Shown one piece after another: positions 8,428-17,055 of a DNA stretch of 64,000 bases (the stretch's first letter is position 1; each line of letters begins with the position of its first letter). The notes under the pieces are model-generated. The model saw only the letters and a program-made list of their open reading frames with translations, was not told where the DNA came from and searched no databases. Source of the stretch: Actinomadura parmotrematis (GTDB lineage: Bacteria > Actinomycetota > Actinomycetes > Streptosporangiales > Streptosporangiaceae); the NCBI RefSeq assembly GCF_019458805.1, contig NZ_JAIBOA010000007.1:1-64000 (forward strand), read 5' to 3'. A program made the translations under genes and the position numbers.

Positions 8428-8757
8428 GGGTGGCTCTCCTTGGGGACGGGGCCGGGCGGGTCCGCGCCGGTGGGCGCGGTCTCGATCGGCACCGGGAAGA
8501 CGTCCCGGGGAAAGGCACTGTTTACCCTCCGGAAATGTGACGAAGGTCACGCGAAGGGAGGCAACGCGTGTCAGCGACTGACAGAAGATGGACAAGATCG
8601 ATAAGGAAGCGCATGACAAAGCGGCAACGGAACGATTGCGTCTCTGGGCGCACTTGCCGGTCCCGCACGGCACGGCCGTGTTAAGGACGTTTCAGTTCGC
8701 GCTTCTCGGGCGACCGGAAAGAGCCGAATTAAGGGGGCGTTCACCTATGCGGAACGT
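8428..8757 (-). promoter_or_regulatory. Promoter/leader region of the Stealth cassette
   Basis: About 330 bp without a credible gene other than the leader ORF. It is less GC-rich than its surroundings, notably at 8515-8745. On the minus strand, TTGCCG followed 18 nt later by TATCGAT (near 8600) is a possible -35/-10 pair. A CRP-type site lies downstream at 8536-8551. No other strong structure was seen. Confidence 0.4.
8536..8551. promoter_or_regulatory. CRP/FNR-type operator
   Basis: The sequence TGTGACGAAGGTCACG matches the CRP-family palindrome GTGA-N6-TCAC perfectly in both half-sites. It lies in the upstream region of the Stealth cassette, downstream of the best -10 candidate. The pattern is seen directly; regulation by a Crp homologue is inferred. 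Confidence 0.55.
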
Positions 8758-8796
8758 GAGGAGGGGCCACGGAACGTGCATCCGCGGCCCCTCCTC
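8758..8796 (-). terminator. Terminator of cholesterol-oxidase-type gene
   Basis: A perfect 11-bp stem (8758-8768 with 8786-8796) with a 17-nt loop lies 14 bp past the minus-strand stop at 8810. Confidence 0.65.
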
Positions 8797-8809
8797 CGTG
8801 CCGCGCGCG

Positions 8810-10396
8810 TCAGCCGCCCTCGCGGACGATGGCGGCCATCGCCCGCTCGGCGATCGCGGTGATCGACAGCGAGGGGTTCGCGCCGCCGACCGTCCCCGGG
8901 ATCAGCGAGCCGTCCAGGACGTAGAGGCCCTTGTTGCCCTTGACGCGCCCGAACAGGTCGGTGCTGCGGTCCAGGGCGACGCCGCCGAGCGGGTGCGCGG
9001 TGAGGGTGAACGGCCAGGTCAGCGAGTAGGGGACGACGCCGGGCACGCCGTTGACGACCTTCTGGTTGAGCGCCGACCCGGCGTTCTCCGACGGCTTGGA
9101 CTTCTCCCGCGTCCAGTCGGCCAGCTTCACCTTCCTGGTGAGCTTGTCGTAGGCGAAGGTGCCGCGGTTGTCGAAGTCGGCCGTCATCGACAGCGTGTGG
9201 ATCACCGGCAGGCCGTGCGCGCCGAGCAGCTGCCAGCTCTCGGCGCGCATTGGCACGTCGAACTCGGTGTCGTGGAAGGTGCCCGAGCGGCACGGCGAGC
9301 CCTGCGAGGGCCCGGCGGGCAGGTCGGTGTAGGCGTAGAGGTTGAACTGGTCGCCGTTGTCGCCGAAGCCCGAGCCGATGTCGGCGGGCAGGTCGGGCAG
9401 CGTCCCGGTCTCGCGGGCGGCGACCAGCAGCCGGTTGGTGTTGAGGGTGCCCGCGCAGACGAACAGCCGGTCGCAGACGTAGGACTCGGTGCCGGTCGCC
9501 TTGCCGTCGGGCGTGAGGTGGCGGACGTCCACGGTGTAGCGGCCCGCCGGGGTGCGGCCGAGCGCGACGACCTCGGTGAGCGAGCGCAGCTGCACCTTCC
9601 CGGTGGCGAGCGCGGCCGGCAGGTAGTTGCGGGTGAGGCTCTTCTTGGCGCCGTCGCTGCACCCGAAGTCGGTCTCCCCGGCGATCGCCGACGGCCGCAC
9701 GGTGCCGGCGAGCTCCTTGTGGATGACGTCCCAGTCGAAGGTGGACGGCAGCAGCTCGGGGGAGTAGCCGACCTTGGACATGTGGGCGTCCCACACCCGC
9801 GAGTGGGTGAACGGCGCCGAGTTGTAGATGTCGTCGGGCATCGTGGAGGCGCCGAGCATCGCGCGCACCTTGGGGAACCAGACGGTGTCGAACTCCTCCC
9901 ACGACAGCCGCGGGTAGAGGCGCTCGAAGTACTTGCGCGGCGGGGGGACCGTGACGCCGGTGTAGACCAGCGACCCGCCGCCGACGCCGGCGCCGCAGGC
10001 GATGTTGAGGTTGGCCTCGCTGGACAGCTCCATGATCCCGGCGACGGGGGACAGGAGCGTCGGGACGACCGCGGGCCAGTCGGTGATGCGCCGCATCCAG
10101 AACATCTGGCTGACCGGGTGGTCCTGGTTGCCGGTCACCAGGTCGCGGTCGTTCGGGATCGGCCACTCCCGGCCGCGCTCGACGACCAGGGTGTCCACGC
10201 CGGCCTGCCCGAGGCGGAGCGCGGCGACCGCGCCGCCGAAGCCGGAGCCGATGACGATCGCGGGGAAGTCGGTGCGGGAGTCGGCCAGGGCGCGGCCGAG
10301 GGTGCCGGGGGCGCCCAGGGTGGCGCTGGTCAGGGCGGCGAGGGTGCCGCCGGCCGCGAGGCCGAGGAACCGGCGCCGCTCCATCTGCTCGTTCAC
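8810..10396 (-). CDS. Tat-secreted cholesterol oxidase-type GMC flavoenzyme
   Basis: This 528-residue FAD enzyme has a twin-arginine leader (MERRRFLGLAAGGTLAAL, cleavage probably after GRALA). The Rossmann motif is VIGSGFGGAVAALRLGQAG near residue 45. The C-terminal GMC motif includes HPLGGVALDRSTDLFG and LYVLDGSLIPGTVGGANPS. These match secreted class I cholesterol oxidases, which convert 3-beta-hydroxysterols to 4-en-3-ones with H2O2 release. The length also agrees. Specificity is inferred from family resemblance; another 3-hydroxysteroid or alcohol oxidase is possible. GTG 10396 is chosen because CGGAGAG lies about 5 nt upstream and it starts just before the Tat motif. It is divergent from the 10556 gene. 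Confidence 0.85.
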   Translation of the reverse strand: MNEQMERRRFLGLAAGGTLAALTSATLGAPGTLGRALADSRTDFPAIVIGSGFGGAVAALRLGQAGVDTLVVERGREWPIPNDRDLVTGNQDHPVSQMFWMRRITDWPAVVPTLLSPVAGIMELSSEANLNIACGAGVGGGSLVYTGVTVPPPRKYFERLYPRLSWEEFDTVWFPKVRAMLGASTMPDDIYNSAPFTHSRVWDAHMSKVGYSPELLPSTFDWDVIHKELAGTVRPSAIAGETDFGCSDGAKKSLTRNYLPAALATGKVQLRSLTEVVALGRTPAGRYTVDVRHLTPDGKATGTESYVCDRLFVCAGTLNTNRLLVAARETGTLPDLPADIGSGFGDNGDQFNLYAYTDLPAGPSQGSPCRSGTFHDTEFDVPMRAESWQLLGAHGLPVIHTLSMTADFDNRGTFAYDKLTRKVKLADWTREKSKPSENAGSALNQKVVNGVPGVVPYSLTWPFTLTAHPLGGVALDRSTDLFGRVKGNKGLYVLDGSLIPGTVGGANPSLSITAIAERAMAAIVREGG

Positions 10397-10555
10397 GCTG
10401 CTCTCCGTTCGGGGCGGGGGCGCCAGTGTCATCCGCGGCGCGCGCGGCCGATATGTGGACGGAGGTGTATTCGCGGGGGCGCATTCCGTCGCCCGGTGAT
10501 GAGAACGCTGACGGCCGGTCCAATAGCGTGTTCTGATCATCCCGAGGGAGGTGTG
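10397..10555. promoter_or_regulatory. Divergent promoter region (cholesterol oxidase / Tat-GMC pair)
   Basis: A 159-bp spacer serves two genes leaving in opposite directions. It includes less GC-rich stretches near 10450-10480 and 10520-10540. I could not assign convincing -35/-10 pairs. Confidence 0.3.
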
Positions 10556-11374
10556 ATGCCGGACGAGTCCCCGATCCCCGGCGATTCCCCGCTGCGGCGC
10601 CGCACGCTGCTCGGCGCCGTCGGCCTCGGTGCCGCGGCCGCGACGGCCGGGACGGTGGCGGGCGCGCCCGCCGCCCGCGCCGCCGCGGCCGACCCGCTCG
10701 CCGCCTGGACGCTGGACACCCTCACCGGTCTCGCGGTGTTCGTGCTGCCGGGCCCCGACCCCTACTCGCGCAACCAGGGCACGCCCCGCACCGAACCGGG
10801 CGGCGTCGAGGCCCGGCTGCCGGAGTTCCTCGTCGACGCCCTGGACCGCTACCTGCCGGCCCCCGTCGTCGCCGCCTACACCGACGCGCTGCTCGCCGGG
10901 GCGCCCGCACTGCTCGGCGGCGTCCGCGCCGGCGGCGCGCTGCCGGTGAAGCCCGGCTCGTCGATCCCGCTGTCGCCGCTGGTGGCGCTGCTGCTCAACA
11001 TCGAGGCGCTGCGGGTGCGGCCCGCCTCGCTGGTCGGGCCGTTCCGGTCGCCGTTCGCGCGCCTCACCTACGCCGACAAGGCCAGGGTCTTCGAGCTGCT
11101 GGAGGGCGCCGACGCCGACCTCGTCGCCGCCCTGGACGCCGGCCTGCCCGAACCGCTGAAGCGGACCGCCTCGGGACTGCTGCGGTTCCTCGGCGGCGCG
11201 CTGATGGAGCTGTCGGCGCTCGGCGGCCTGTCCGAATGGGGCGTCTACGACGCCGGGACGCGCACGCTGACCGGAAAGCCCGTCGGCTGGACGCTCACCG
11301 GCTACGTCCCGGCCGCCGAGGGACGCCCGGAGTTCCGGGGCTACTACCAGGGACGCAGGGAGGCGACCGGATGA
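10556..11374 (+). CDS. Tat-exported putative accessory subunit of GMC oxidoreductase
   Basis: The 272-residue protein has a clear Tat leader (LRRRTLLGAVGLGAAAATAG, cleavage near AARAAAA). The mature part is helical and contains LTGLAVFVLPGPDPY, resembling the N-terminal helix of gluconate-2-dehydrogenase subunit 3-type partners. It has no cofactor motif. Its stop overlaps the ATG of a GMC oxidoreductase that lacks any signal, so this subunit may carry its partner through Tat as a hitchhiker complex (inference from gluconate/fructose dehydrogenases). ATG 10556 has GGGAGG 4-5 nt upstream. Confidence 0.65.
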   Translation: MPDESPIPGDSPLRRRTLLGAVGLGAAAATAGTVAGAPAARAAAADPLAAWTLDTLTGLAVFVLPGPDPYSRNQGTPRTEPGGVEARLPEFLVDALDRYLPAPVVAAYTDALLAGAPALLGGVRAGGALPVKPGSSIPLSPLVALLLNIEALRVRPASLVGPFRSPFARLTYADKARVFELLEGADADLVAALDAGLPEPLKRTASGLLRFLGGALMELSALGGLSEWGVYDAGTRTLTGKPVGWTLTGYVPAAEGRPEFRGYYQGRREATG

Positions 11375-13134
11375 GCCGGGACGTGATCGTGATCGGCGCG
11401 GGCGGCGGCGGGCCCGTCGTCGCCAAGGAACTGGCCGCCCGCGGCCTGGACGTGCTGCTGCTGGAGGCCGGCGCCCGCTACGCCGACCCGCGCCGCGAGT
11501 GGACGCACCTGGAGAACGACGCCAACAACCCCCTCACCGGGTTCCTGCGCTTCGGCCCCGCCGACCGCACCGAACCCGCCTGGCTGCGCGAGGAGCCCCA
11601 GAACTCCTACTTGCTCCAGGCCGCCGGCGTCGGCGGCACGACGCTGCACTACTACGGCAACTCCCCGCGCGCGTACGCGGGCGTCTTCCACGGCTACGAC
11701 GGCGCCGACAGGTCCCGCTACGACGCCGCGCACGCCTTCCCGTTCGGCTACCGCGAGCTGATCCCCTACTACGAGTGGGCCGAGGCGACGCTGCCCGTCC
11801 AGACCGCCGCGATGGGCGTCAAGGAGACGGTGTTCCTGTCGGGCGCCGAGCACCTCGGCATCCCCGTGCAGACCCGCAAGGACACCACCGGCTGGTCCTA
11901 CCGGCCGCAGGAGAACGCCATCCTGCAGCCGGGCGGGACGGCCGGGCGCACCGGCGACCCGGCGCGGCTGCACTACCCCGAGGCCACCGGCTGCACCTTC
12001 TGCGGCTACTGCTTCCAGGGCTGCATGGAGCCCGCCGCCGCGCCCCGCAACCAGTTCGCCAAGCGCTCCACCGACAACAGCTACGTCCCCATGGCGATCA
12101 CCGCGCCGGCGTGGGCGCCGCACGGCCGCGCGGTCACCCTGCTCGCCGACTCCTACGCGGTGAAGGTCCACACCGAGCGGCGCGAAGGCCGCACCGTCGC
12201 CGCCGGCGTCACCTGGGTCACCGGCGCGACCGGCGAGCGGCACCGCGAGGACGCCCGCGTCGTCGTCCTCGCCGGCGGCGCCACCGAGACGCCCCGCCTC
12301 TGGCTGAACAGCGGCCTGCCGGACCCCAACGGCTGGGTCGGCCGCGGCTACACCGACCACTTCCTGGACGGCGTCACCGGCCTGTTCGACGGCGACACCG
12401 GCAACTCGCGCGGCCCGAGCTCGGCGGCGCGCTGCGACTTCCCCGGCCACGGCGCGCTGGAGAACATCGGCCTCACCCCCGCCATGCAGGCGTTCGTCAT
12501 GAACATGTCCGACAGCGGCCTGCGCGGCCGCTACCGCAACGGCCGCGGCCTCACCGGCAACTGGGACGGCCGCACCGGCCGCGTCGCCGGCGCCGAACTG
12601 AAAGAGGTCCTCACGCACGGCGTGGACCGGCTGCTGAACGTCCTCATCCTCACCGACGACGACGTCGAGGCCCACAACCGCGTCACGCGGTCGGTGCTGC
12701 CGCCCGACGCGCACGGTCCCGTCCCCAAGGTGGTGTTCCGCTCCCGCGAGCGCACCCGCCGCACCCTCGCCAACCGCGAGTTCCTGGCCCGCAAGGCCGC
12801 CGACCTGCTGCGCGGCGCGGGCGCCAAGCGCGTCTACCGCTTCGACTGGGCGCCGCTGCTGCTGCACGTGCACTCCACGATGCGCATGGGCCTGTCGGCG
12901 GACGACTCGGTCCTGAACGGCGACGCCCGCAGCCGCTGGGTGGACGCCCTCTACGTCGCCGACAACTCCGCCCTCGCCAACAGCCTGGGCGGCCCCAACC
13001 CGACGCTCACCACCCAGGCCCTCGCCACCCGCACCGCCGAGAAGATCTTCACCGGGCACTTCGGCGGGCACGCCTGGGTCGGGCACGAGGACCCCGTCCC
13101 CTCCACCGACCCGCGCGTCTCCCGCGCCCTGTGA
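11371..13134 (+). CDS. GMC oxidoreductase with four-cysteine insert
   Basis: This 587-residue FAD enzyme begins with the Rossmann motif VIGAGGGGPVVAKELAARG and has the GMC substrate domain (GVGGTTLHYYGNSPR). The C-terminal flavin segment is HVHSTMRMG, LYVADNSALANSLGGPNPTL. Near residue 210 there is CTFCGYCFQGC, spacing C-x2-C-x2-C-x3-C, as in ferredoxin-type Fe-S sites and some long-chain alcohol oxidases. It lacks a signal peptide and overlaps the upstream Tat protein (ATGA), so co-export is likely. The substrate is unknown: a sugar, alcohol or sterol. The Cys cluster could bind Fe-S or form disulfides outside the cell. Confidence 0.8.
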   Translation: MSRDVIVIGAGGGGPVVAKELAARGLDVLLLEAGARYADPRREWTHLENDANNPLTGFLRFGPADRTEPAWLREEPQNSYLLQAAGVGGTTLHYYGNSPRAYAGVFHGYDGADRSRYDAAHAFPFGYRELIPYYEWAEATLPVQTAAMGVKETVFLSGAEHLGIPVQTRKDTTGWSYRPQENAILQPGGTAGRTGDPARLHYPEATGCTFCGYCFQGCMEPAAAPRNQFAKRSTDNSYVPMAITAPAWAPHGRAVTLLADSYAVKVHTERREGRTVAAGVTWVTGATGERHREDARVVVLAGGATETPRLWLNSGLPDPNGWVGRGYTDHFLDGVTGLFDGDTGNSRGPSSAARCDFPGHGALENIGLTPAMQAFVMNMSDSGLRGRYRNGRGLTGNWDGRTGRVAGAELKEVLTHGVDRLLNVLILTDDDVEAHNRVTRSVLPPDAHGPVPKVVFRSRERTRRTLANREFLARKAADLLRGAGAKRVYRFDWAPLLLHVHSTMRMGLSADDSVLNGDARSRWVDALYVADNSALANSLGGPNPTLTTQALATRTAEKIFTGHFGGHAWVGHEDPVPSTDPRVSRAL

Positions 13135-13167
13135 CCGGCCCTGTGACCGGCCCTGGGAGCCGAGCGG

Positions 13168-14106
13168 TCAGGCGTGCCGGGACAGCGCGTGCATGATCCC
13201 GGCGACGTTGCTCTCCACGCCGCTCAGCACCTCGTACTTGGCCGCCACCTCCGGGTCGGCGTCCGGCCCGAGGAAGGCGTAGCGGTCCCGGACGCGGTCG
13301 CGGACCATCGCGACGGCGTGGTCGAGGTCGGGGTCCTGCTCGCGGGCGTCGCGGACGGCGTCCACCCACACCCGCAGCTCCTCGGCCGACCGCTCCAGCG
13401 TCGCCTCGACCTCCGCCACCGGCCCGTAGTGCGCGAACAGCAGCCGCTGCGGGCGCAGCGCCCGGAACCGGGCCAGCGAGGCGAGCGCGAGGTCCAGGTC
13501 GAAGTCCGGCGGCGGCGTCGCGGGCCGCACCTCGGCGGTCTCGGGGACGTACACCCCGGCGGCGTCCCCGACGTACAGGTCGCCGGTCGCCGAGTCCAGC
13601 AGGCCGACGTGGTGCTTGGCGTGCCCGGGGGAGTGGTGCGACTCCAGCCGCCGCCCGCCGCCGAGGTCGATCACGCCGGTGTCGTCGACCGCCCGGATCC
13701 GCGCCGGGTCGGTCGGCCGCAGCTCCCCGAACAGCGTGTCCAGCGCGTCGCCCCACACCATCCGGGCGCTCCGCATCAGCCGCGCGGGGTCCGCCAGGTG
13801 CCGGGCGCCCTGCTCGTGCACGACGATCTCGGCGTTGGGGTACATCGCGGCGATGTCGCCGACGCCGCCCGCGTGATCGAGGTGGATGTGGGTCACCACG
13901 ACGGTCGCGAGGTCGTCCGGGCCGACGCCGAGCCCGGCGAGCGCGTCGCGCACCACCGGCGCCGACCCGGCGGTGCCCGGCTCCACCAGGCAGGGCCGGT
14001 CCGACAGGATCGCGTAACCGGCGGTGATACCGGTGTAGCCGGCCATCCTGGTGTCGATCTCGTGGACGTCGCCGCCGAGCGGCGTCACGGTCGTGGAGGT
14101 GTCCAT
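13168..14106 (-). CDS. MBL-fold metallohydrolase
   Basis: The 312-residue protein has the metallo-beta-lactamase core, with THIHLDHAGG near residue 90 (HxHxDH) and later metal ligands HSPGHAKHH and GDAAGVY. A C-terminal helical region follows, as in the glyoxalase-II/lactonase group. Expected activity is Zn-dependent hydrolysis of an ester, thioester or lactone; the substrate cannot be deduced. No signal peptide. The ATG at 14106 is 15 bp from the stop of the DUF1015 gene upstream on the same strand, so the two may be cotranscribed. It converges on the GMC gene. Confidence 0.85.
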   Translation of the reverse strand: MDTSTTVTPLGGDVHEIDTRMAGYTGITAGYAILSDRPCLVEPGTAGSAPVVRDALAGLGVGPDDLATVVVTHIHLDHAGGVGDIAAMYPNAEIVVHEQGARHLADPARLMRSARMVWGDALDTLFGELRPTDPARIRAVDDTGVIDLGGGRRLESHHSPGHAKHHVGLLDSATGDLYVGDAAGVYVPETAEVRPATPPPDFDLDLALASLARFRALRPQRLLFAHYGPVAEVEATLERSAEELRVWVDAVRDAREQDPDLDHAVAMVRDRVRDRYAFLGPDADPEVAAKYEVLSGVESNVAGIMHALSRHA

Positions 14107-14121
14107 CCCCCGATCATGTCC

Positions 14122-15429
14122 CTACAGCAGCCGCAGCACGAGGCCGGTACGCGGTTTCGGGCCGAACGAGGTGGACTTGCGCGGTACCCGCTCGCCGCCC
14201 GCCGCGATGGCCAGCACGTCGGCGACCCGCAGCGGGTTCAGCACGACGGCCGTGCCGCCCGCCTCCCGGGCCCGCGCCAGCGCCGCCGCCGGGTCGTCGT
14301 GGACGACCTCGACGCTGCGCTCGTCCTCGGCGACCCGCCACAGGCCGTTCACCAGCAGCCGGTCCAGGACGGCGGTGTCCAGGGCGCGCAGCCGCGCCGA
14401 GCCCGCGCCCGCCATCGCCGCCCCCAGCCGCGCCGGGTCGGGGTCGGTGAGCAGGTGCAGGCCCGCGCCGCCGCCGAGCAGGAACGCCGGGCCGTCCGCC
14501 GCGCGCAGGGCCGGCAGCGCGGTGTCCAGCGCGGCGTGCTCGGCCACCCGGAACACCGGCGCGGCGCGCTCCAGCGCCTCGGCGGGGTCCAGGCCCGGCA
14601 GGACGCGGTGGATGGCGCCGAGGTGCGGCGGGTAGCGGGTGGAGTCGACCAGCAGCGCCAGGCCCCGGTCCCAGGGCCCCGCCTCGGCGTGGCCGGCCTG
14701 CATGACGCGGTAGGTGGCGTACCGGTGGTGGCCGTCGGCGATCAGCGCCCGCCGGGGCGCCAGGTCGGCCGCGATGCGCGCCAGCGCCGCCGGGTCGGTG
14801 ATCGCCCACAGCCGGTGCACCAGGCCGTCCCCGGCGCGGACCTCGGTGAGCGGCGGCCCGGCGGCGGCCCGGTCGGCCAGGTCGGAGGCGTCCCCGTCGC
14901 CCTCGTAGATCAGGAAGATCGGCTCCAGGTTGGCGCCGGTCGCCGTCATCAGCGCCAGCCGGTCGCGGACCGGGCCGGGATAGACGTTCTCGTGCGGCAG
15001 CACCACGCCCGCCGACTCGGCGCGCAGCCCGAGCGCCCCGACCAGGCCGCGCTGCAGCACCCGGCCGCCCGCCGCGGCCTCGTAGACGTACAGGGCGGGC
15101 GCGCCGTCGGGGGCGAGCGCCCCCTGCTCCAGCCAGCGCCGCAGCGTGGCGCTGGCCTCGGCGTAGTCGGCGCGCGGCGCGATCAGCCGGACGATGTTGT
15201 GCGCGTCGGACTCCTCCAGCCGCCGCACCGCCGCCGCGTCGATCAGGTCGTAGGGCGGGCTGGTCACCGCCGAGGGGTCGCCGACGACCCGCGGGTCGAA
15301 CCGCACCCCGCGGAACGGCGCCAGTTCCAGGCCGCCGGCGCCGCCGCGCGGCCCCGGCGCGCCGAACACCCGCGCGCTGAACTCCTCCGGATCGCTCCCG
15401 GAGGGGAGATCGACGTCCACTGTGGGCAT
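14122..15429 (-). CDS. DUF1015 family protein
   Basis: The 435-residue protein carries the DUF1015 hallmarks: SPPYDLID near residue 60, HNIVRLI, the internal LPHENVYPGPVRDRLALM block, IADGHHRYATYR near 225, and a C-terminal VFLNP-like VVLNPLRVADV segment. Function is unresolved in the literature I know. The family often lies near amino-acid or serine metabolism genes and has a phosphatase/kinase-like fold (SerC-linked in some genomes). ATG 15429 was chosen; GTG at 15438 is a near alternative. It diverges from the TPR gene at 15502. Confidence 0.85.
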   Translation of the reverse strand: MPTVDVDLPSGSDPEEFSARVFGAPGPRGGAGGLELAPFRGVRFDPRVVGDPSAVTSPPYDLIDAAAVRRLEESDAHNIVRLIAPRADYAEASATLRRWLEQGALAPDGAPALYVYEAAAGGRVLQRGLVGALGLRAESAGVVLPHENVYPGPVRDRLALMTATGANLEPIFLIYEGDGDASDLADRAAAGPPLTEVRAGDGLVHRLWAITDPAALARIAADLAPRRALIADGHHRYATYRVMQAGHAEAGPWDRGLALLVDSTRYPPHLGAIHRVLPGLDPAEALERAAPVFRVAEHAALDTALPALRAADGPAFLLGGGAGLHLLTDPDPARLGAAMAGAGSARLRALDTAVLDRLLVNGLWRVAEDERSVEVVHDDPAAALARAREAGGTAVVLNPLRVADVLAIAAGGERVPRKSTSFGPKPRTGLVLRLL

Positions 15430-15501
15430 GGTAGTCACCGGCGCCCCGCCGCCCCCGCGGCGGGTACCGTCATAGTGATCGCGAGCCTGGGGGAGGTCCA
15501 C

Positions 15502-15927
15502 ATGGAGGGGCGCGGAGCCGACCGGCCGGCGGACCACCCGGGCGAGCACCCGCCCGGCGGCGGCGTCTACGAGTGGTACACCCGCGGCCTGGAGCTGATC
15601 AAGGCGGGCAGCCCGGCCGCCGCCGTCCAGCTCCTCGCCCGCGCTGCCGAGGCCGAACCCGGCTCCCGCAGCGTCCGCGAGGCCCTGGCCCGCGCCCAGT
15701 ACGGGGCGCGGCGCTTCCGCGACGCCGCCGACAGCTTCCGCGCCATCGTGGAGGCCGACCCGGCCGAGGACTACGCCCTGTTCGGGCTCGGCCTGTCGCT
15801 CAGCCGCGCCGGCGACTTCGCGGGCGCCGTCGAGCCCCTCGCCCTCGCCGCCGCGATGCGCCCCGACAACAAGGACTACGCCAACGCCCTGCGGCACGTC
15901 CGCGCCACCCTGGCCGCCCGCCGGTGA
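15502..15927 (+). CDS. Tetratricopeptide repeat protein (Rv1691-like position)
   Basis: This 141-residue soluble protein contains three TPR-like helix pairs (YTRGLELIKAGSPAAAVQLL; AREALARAQYG-type turn; LFGLGLSLSRAGDFAGAVEPL). It probably acts as a protein-protein adaptor. SD GGGGGAGG lies 5 nt before ATG 15502. It starts the conserved run TPR-HAD-small protein-tlyA-nadK-recN, matching mycobacterial Rv1691 onwards. Its specific partner is unknown. Confidence 0.82.
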   Translation: MEGRGADRPADHPGEHPPGGGVYEWYTRGLELIKAGSPAAAVQLLARAAEAEPGSRSVREALARAQYGARRFRDAADSFRAIVEADPAEDYALFGLGLSLSRAGDFAGAVEPLALAAAMRPDNKDYANALRHVRATLAARR

Positions 15928-15971
15928 AGACCGGGCCGCCGACGACCACGAGTGACGAACGAGGAGACCCC

Positions 15972-16985
15972 ATGAAGGGCTGCGACCGGCCGCTCTGCGA
16001 GACCTACGACGTCGCGCTGCTCGACCTGGACGGCGTCGTGTACGTCGGCCACCGGCCGGTGGCGAACGCCGCCGAGTCCCTGGCCAAGGCGCGCGCAGCC
16101 GGGCAGCGGCTCGCGTTCGTCACCAACAACGCCTCCCGGACGCCGTCGGCCGTCGCGGCGCTGCTGCACCGCGTCGGGGTGCCCGCCGACGCCGCCGACG
16201 TCGTCACCTCCGCGCAGGCCGCCGCGCGGCTGCTCGCCGAGCGGCTCCCCGCCGGCGCGCCCGTCCTGGTGGTCGGCGGCACCGGCCTCCGCAAGGCCCT
16301 CTACGACCGGGGCCTCCGCCCCGTCTCCACGGCCGCCGAGCGGCCCCGGGCCGTCGTGCAGGGCTACACCCCCGGCCTCGACTACGGGATCCTGGCCGAG
16401 GGCGCGCAGGCCGTCCAGCGCGGCGCCCTGTTCGTCGGGTCCAACCGGGACGCCACCATCCCCGGCGGCGACGGCGCGCCGAAGCCCGGCAACGGGTCGC
16501 TGCTGCAGGTCATCCGCACCGCCACCGGCGTCGAGCCGATCATCACCGGCAAGCCCGAGCGGCCCCTGCACCACGAGTCGATCCTGCGCACCGGCGCGGA
16601 GCGGCCCCTCGTCGTCGGCGACCGCCTGGACACCGACATCGAGGGCGCCCACAACGGCGGCGCCGACAGCCTCCTGGTGCTCACCGGCGTCACCCGGCCC
16701 CTGGACCTGCTCACCGCCGTCCCCGAGCACCGCCCCACCTACCTGGCGCCCGACCTCACCGGACTGCTCGCCGCCCACCCCGAGGCCGGCGCGGACGGCG
16801 ACGCCCGCACCTGCGGCGGCTGGACCGCCCGCTGGGCGGGGGAGCGCCTGGAGGTCACCGGCGGCGGCGACCCCTACGACGGCCTGCGCGCCCTCGCGGC
16901 CGCCGCCTGGCGCGACGACCGCCCCGCCCCCGCTGAGGCCGTCACCGACGCCCTCGCCGCCCTCGGCCTGCCGCAGGACGCCTGA
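15972..16985 (+). CDS. HAD-IIA phosphatase, probable glycerol-3-phosphate phosphatase
   Basis: This 337-residue HAD subclass IIA enzyme has motif I LLDLDGVVYVG (DxDG, residues about 15-25), motif II FVTNNASRTP, the cap Cys/ATP region, motif III GKPERPLHHE, and motif IV VVGDRLDTDIEGAHNGG. Synteny with M. tuberculosis Rv1692, shown to be a glycerol-3-phosphate phosphatase, suggests the same reaction: G3P to glycerol plus phosphate in lipid recycling. The two downstream glycerophosphodiesterases produce exactly that substrate. A C-terminal SCP2-like extension (GGWTARWAGERLEVTGG) is also present in the family. GAGGAGA precedes ATG 15972. Confidence 0.86.
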   Translation: MKGCDRPLCETYDVALLDLDGVVYVGHRPVANAAESLAKARAAGQRLAFVTNNASRTPSAVAALLHRVGVPADAADVVTSAQAAARLLAERLPAGAPVLVVGGTGLRKALYDRGLRPVSTAAERPRAVVQGYTPGLDYGILAEGAQAVQRGALFVGSNRDATIPGGDGAPKPGNGSLLQVIRTATGVEPIITGKPERPLHHESILRTGAERPLVVGDRLDTDIEGAHNGGADSLLVLTGVTRPLDLLTAVPEHRPTYLAPDLTGLLAAHPEAGADGDARTCGGWTARWAGERLEVTGGGDPYDGLRALAAAAWRDDRPAPAEAVTDALAALGLPQDA

Positions 16986-17055
16986 CACCAACTGTTGGCG
17001 GGCCCCTCACCCGCATCACGCCCGCCCGCCGCCCGCGGCCGCGACGGTGTGGCGC

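Noticed and set aside
8588..8760. Plus-strand ATG frame in the Stealth promoter region
   Set aside because: It has no stop before running antisense through the cholesterol oxidase gene, no SD and no family resemblance.
13126..13160. Direct repeat CCCTGTGACCGG at the end of the GMC gene
   Set aside because: Only two short copies spanning the stop codon; likely a slippage duplication with no wider structure.
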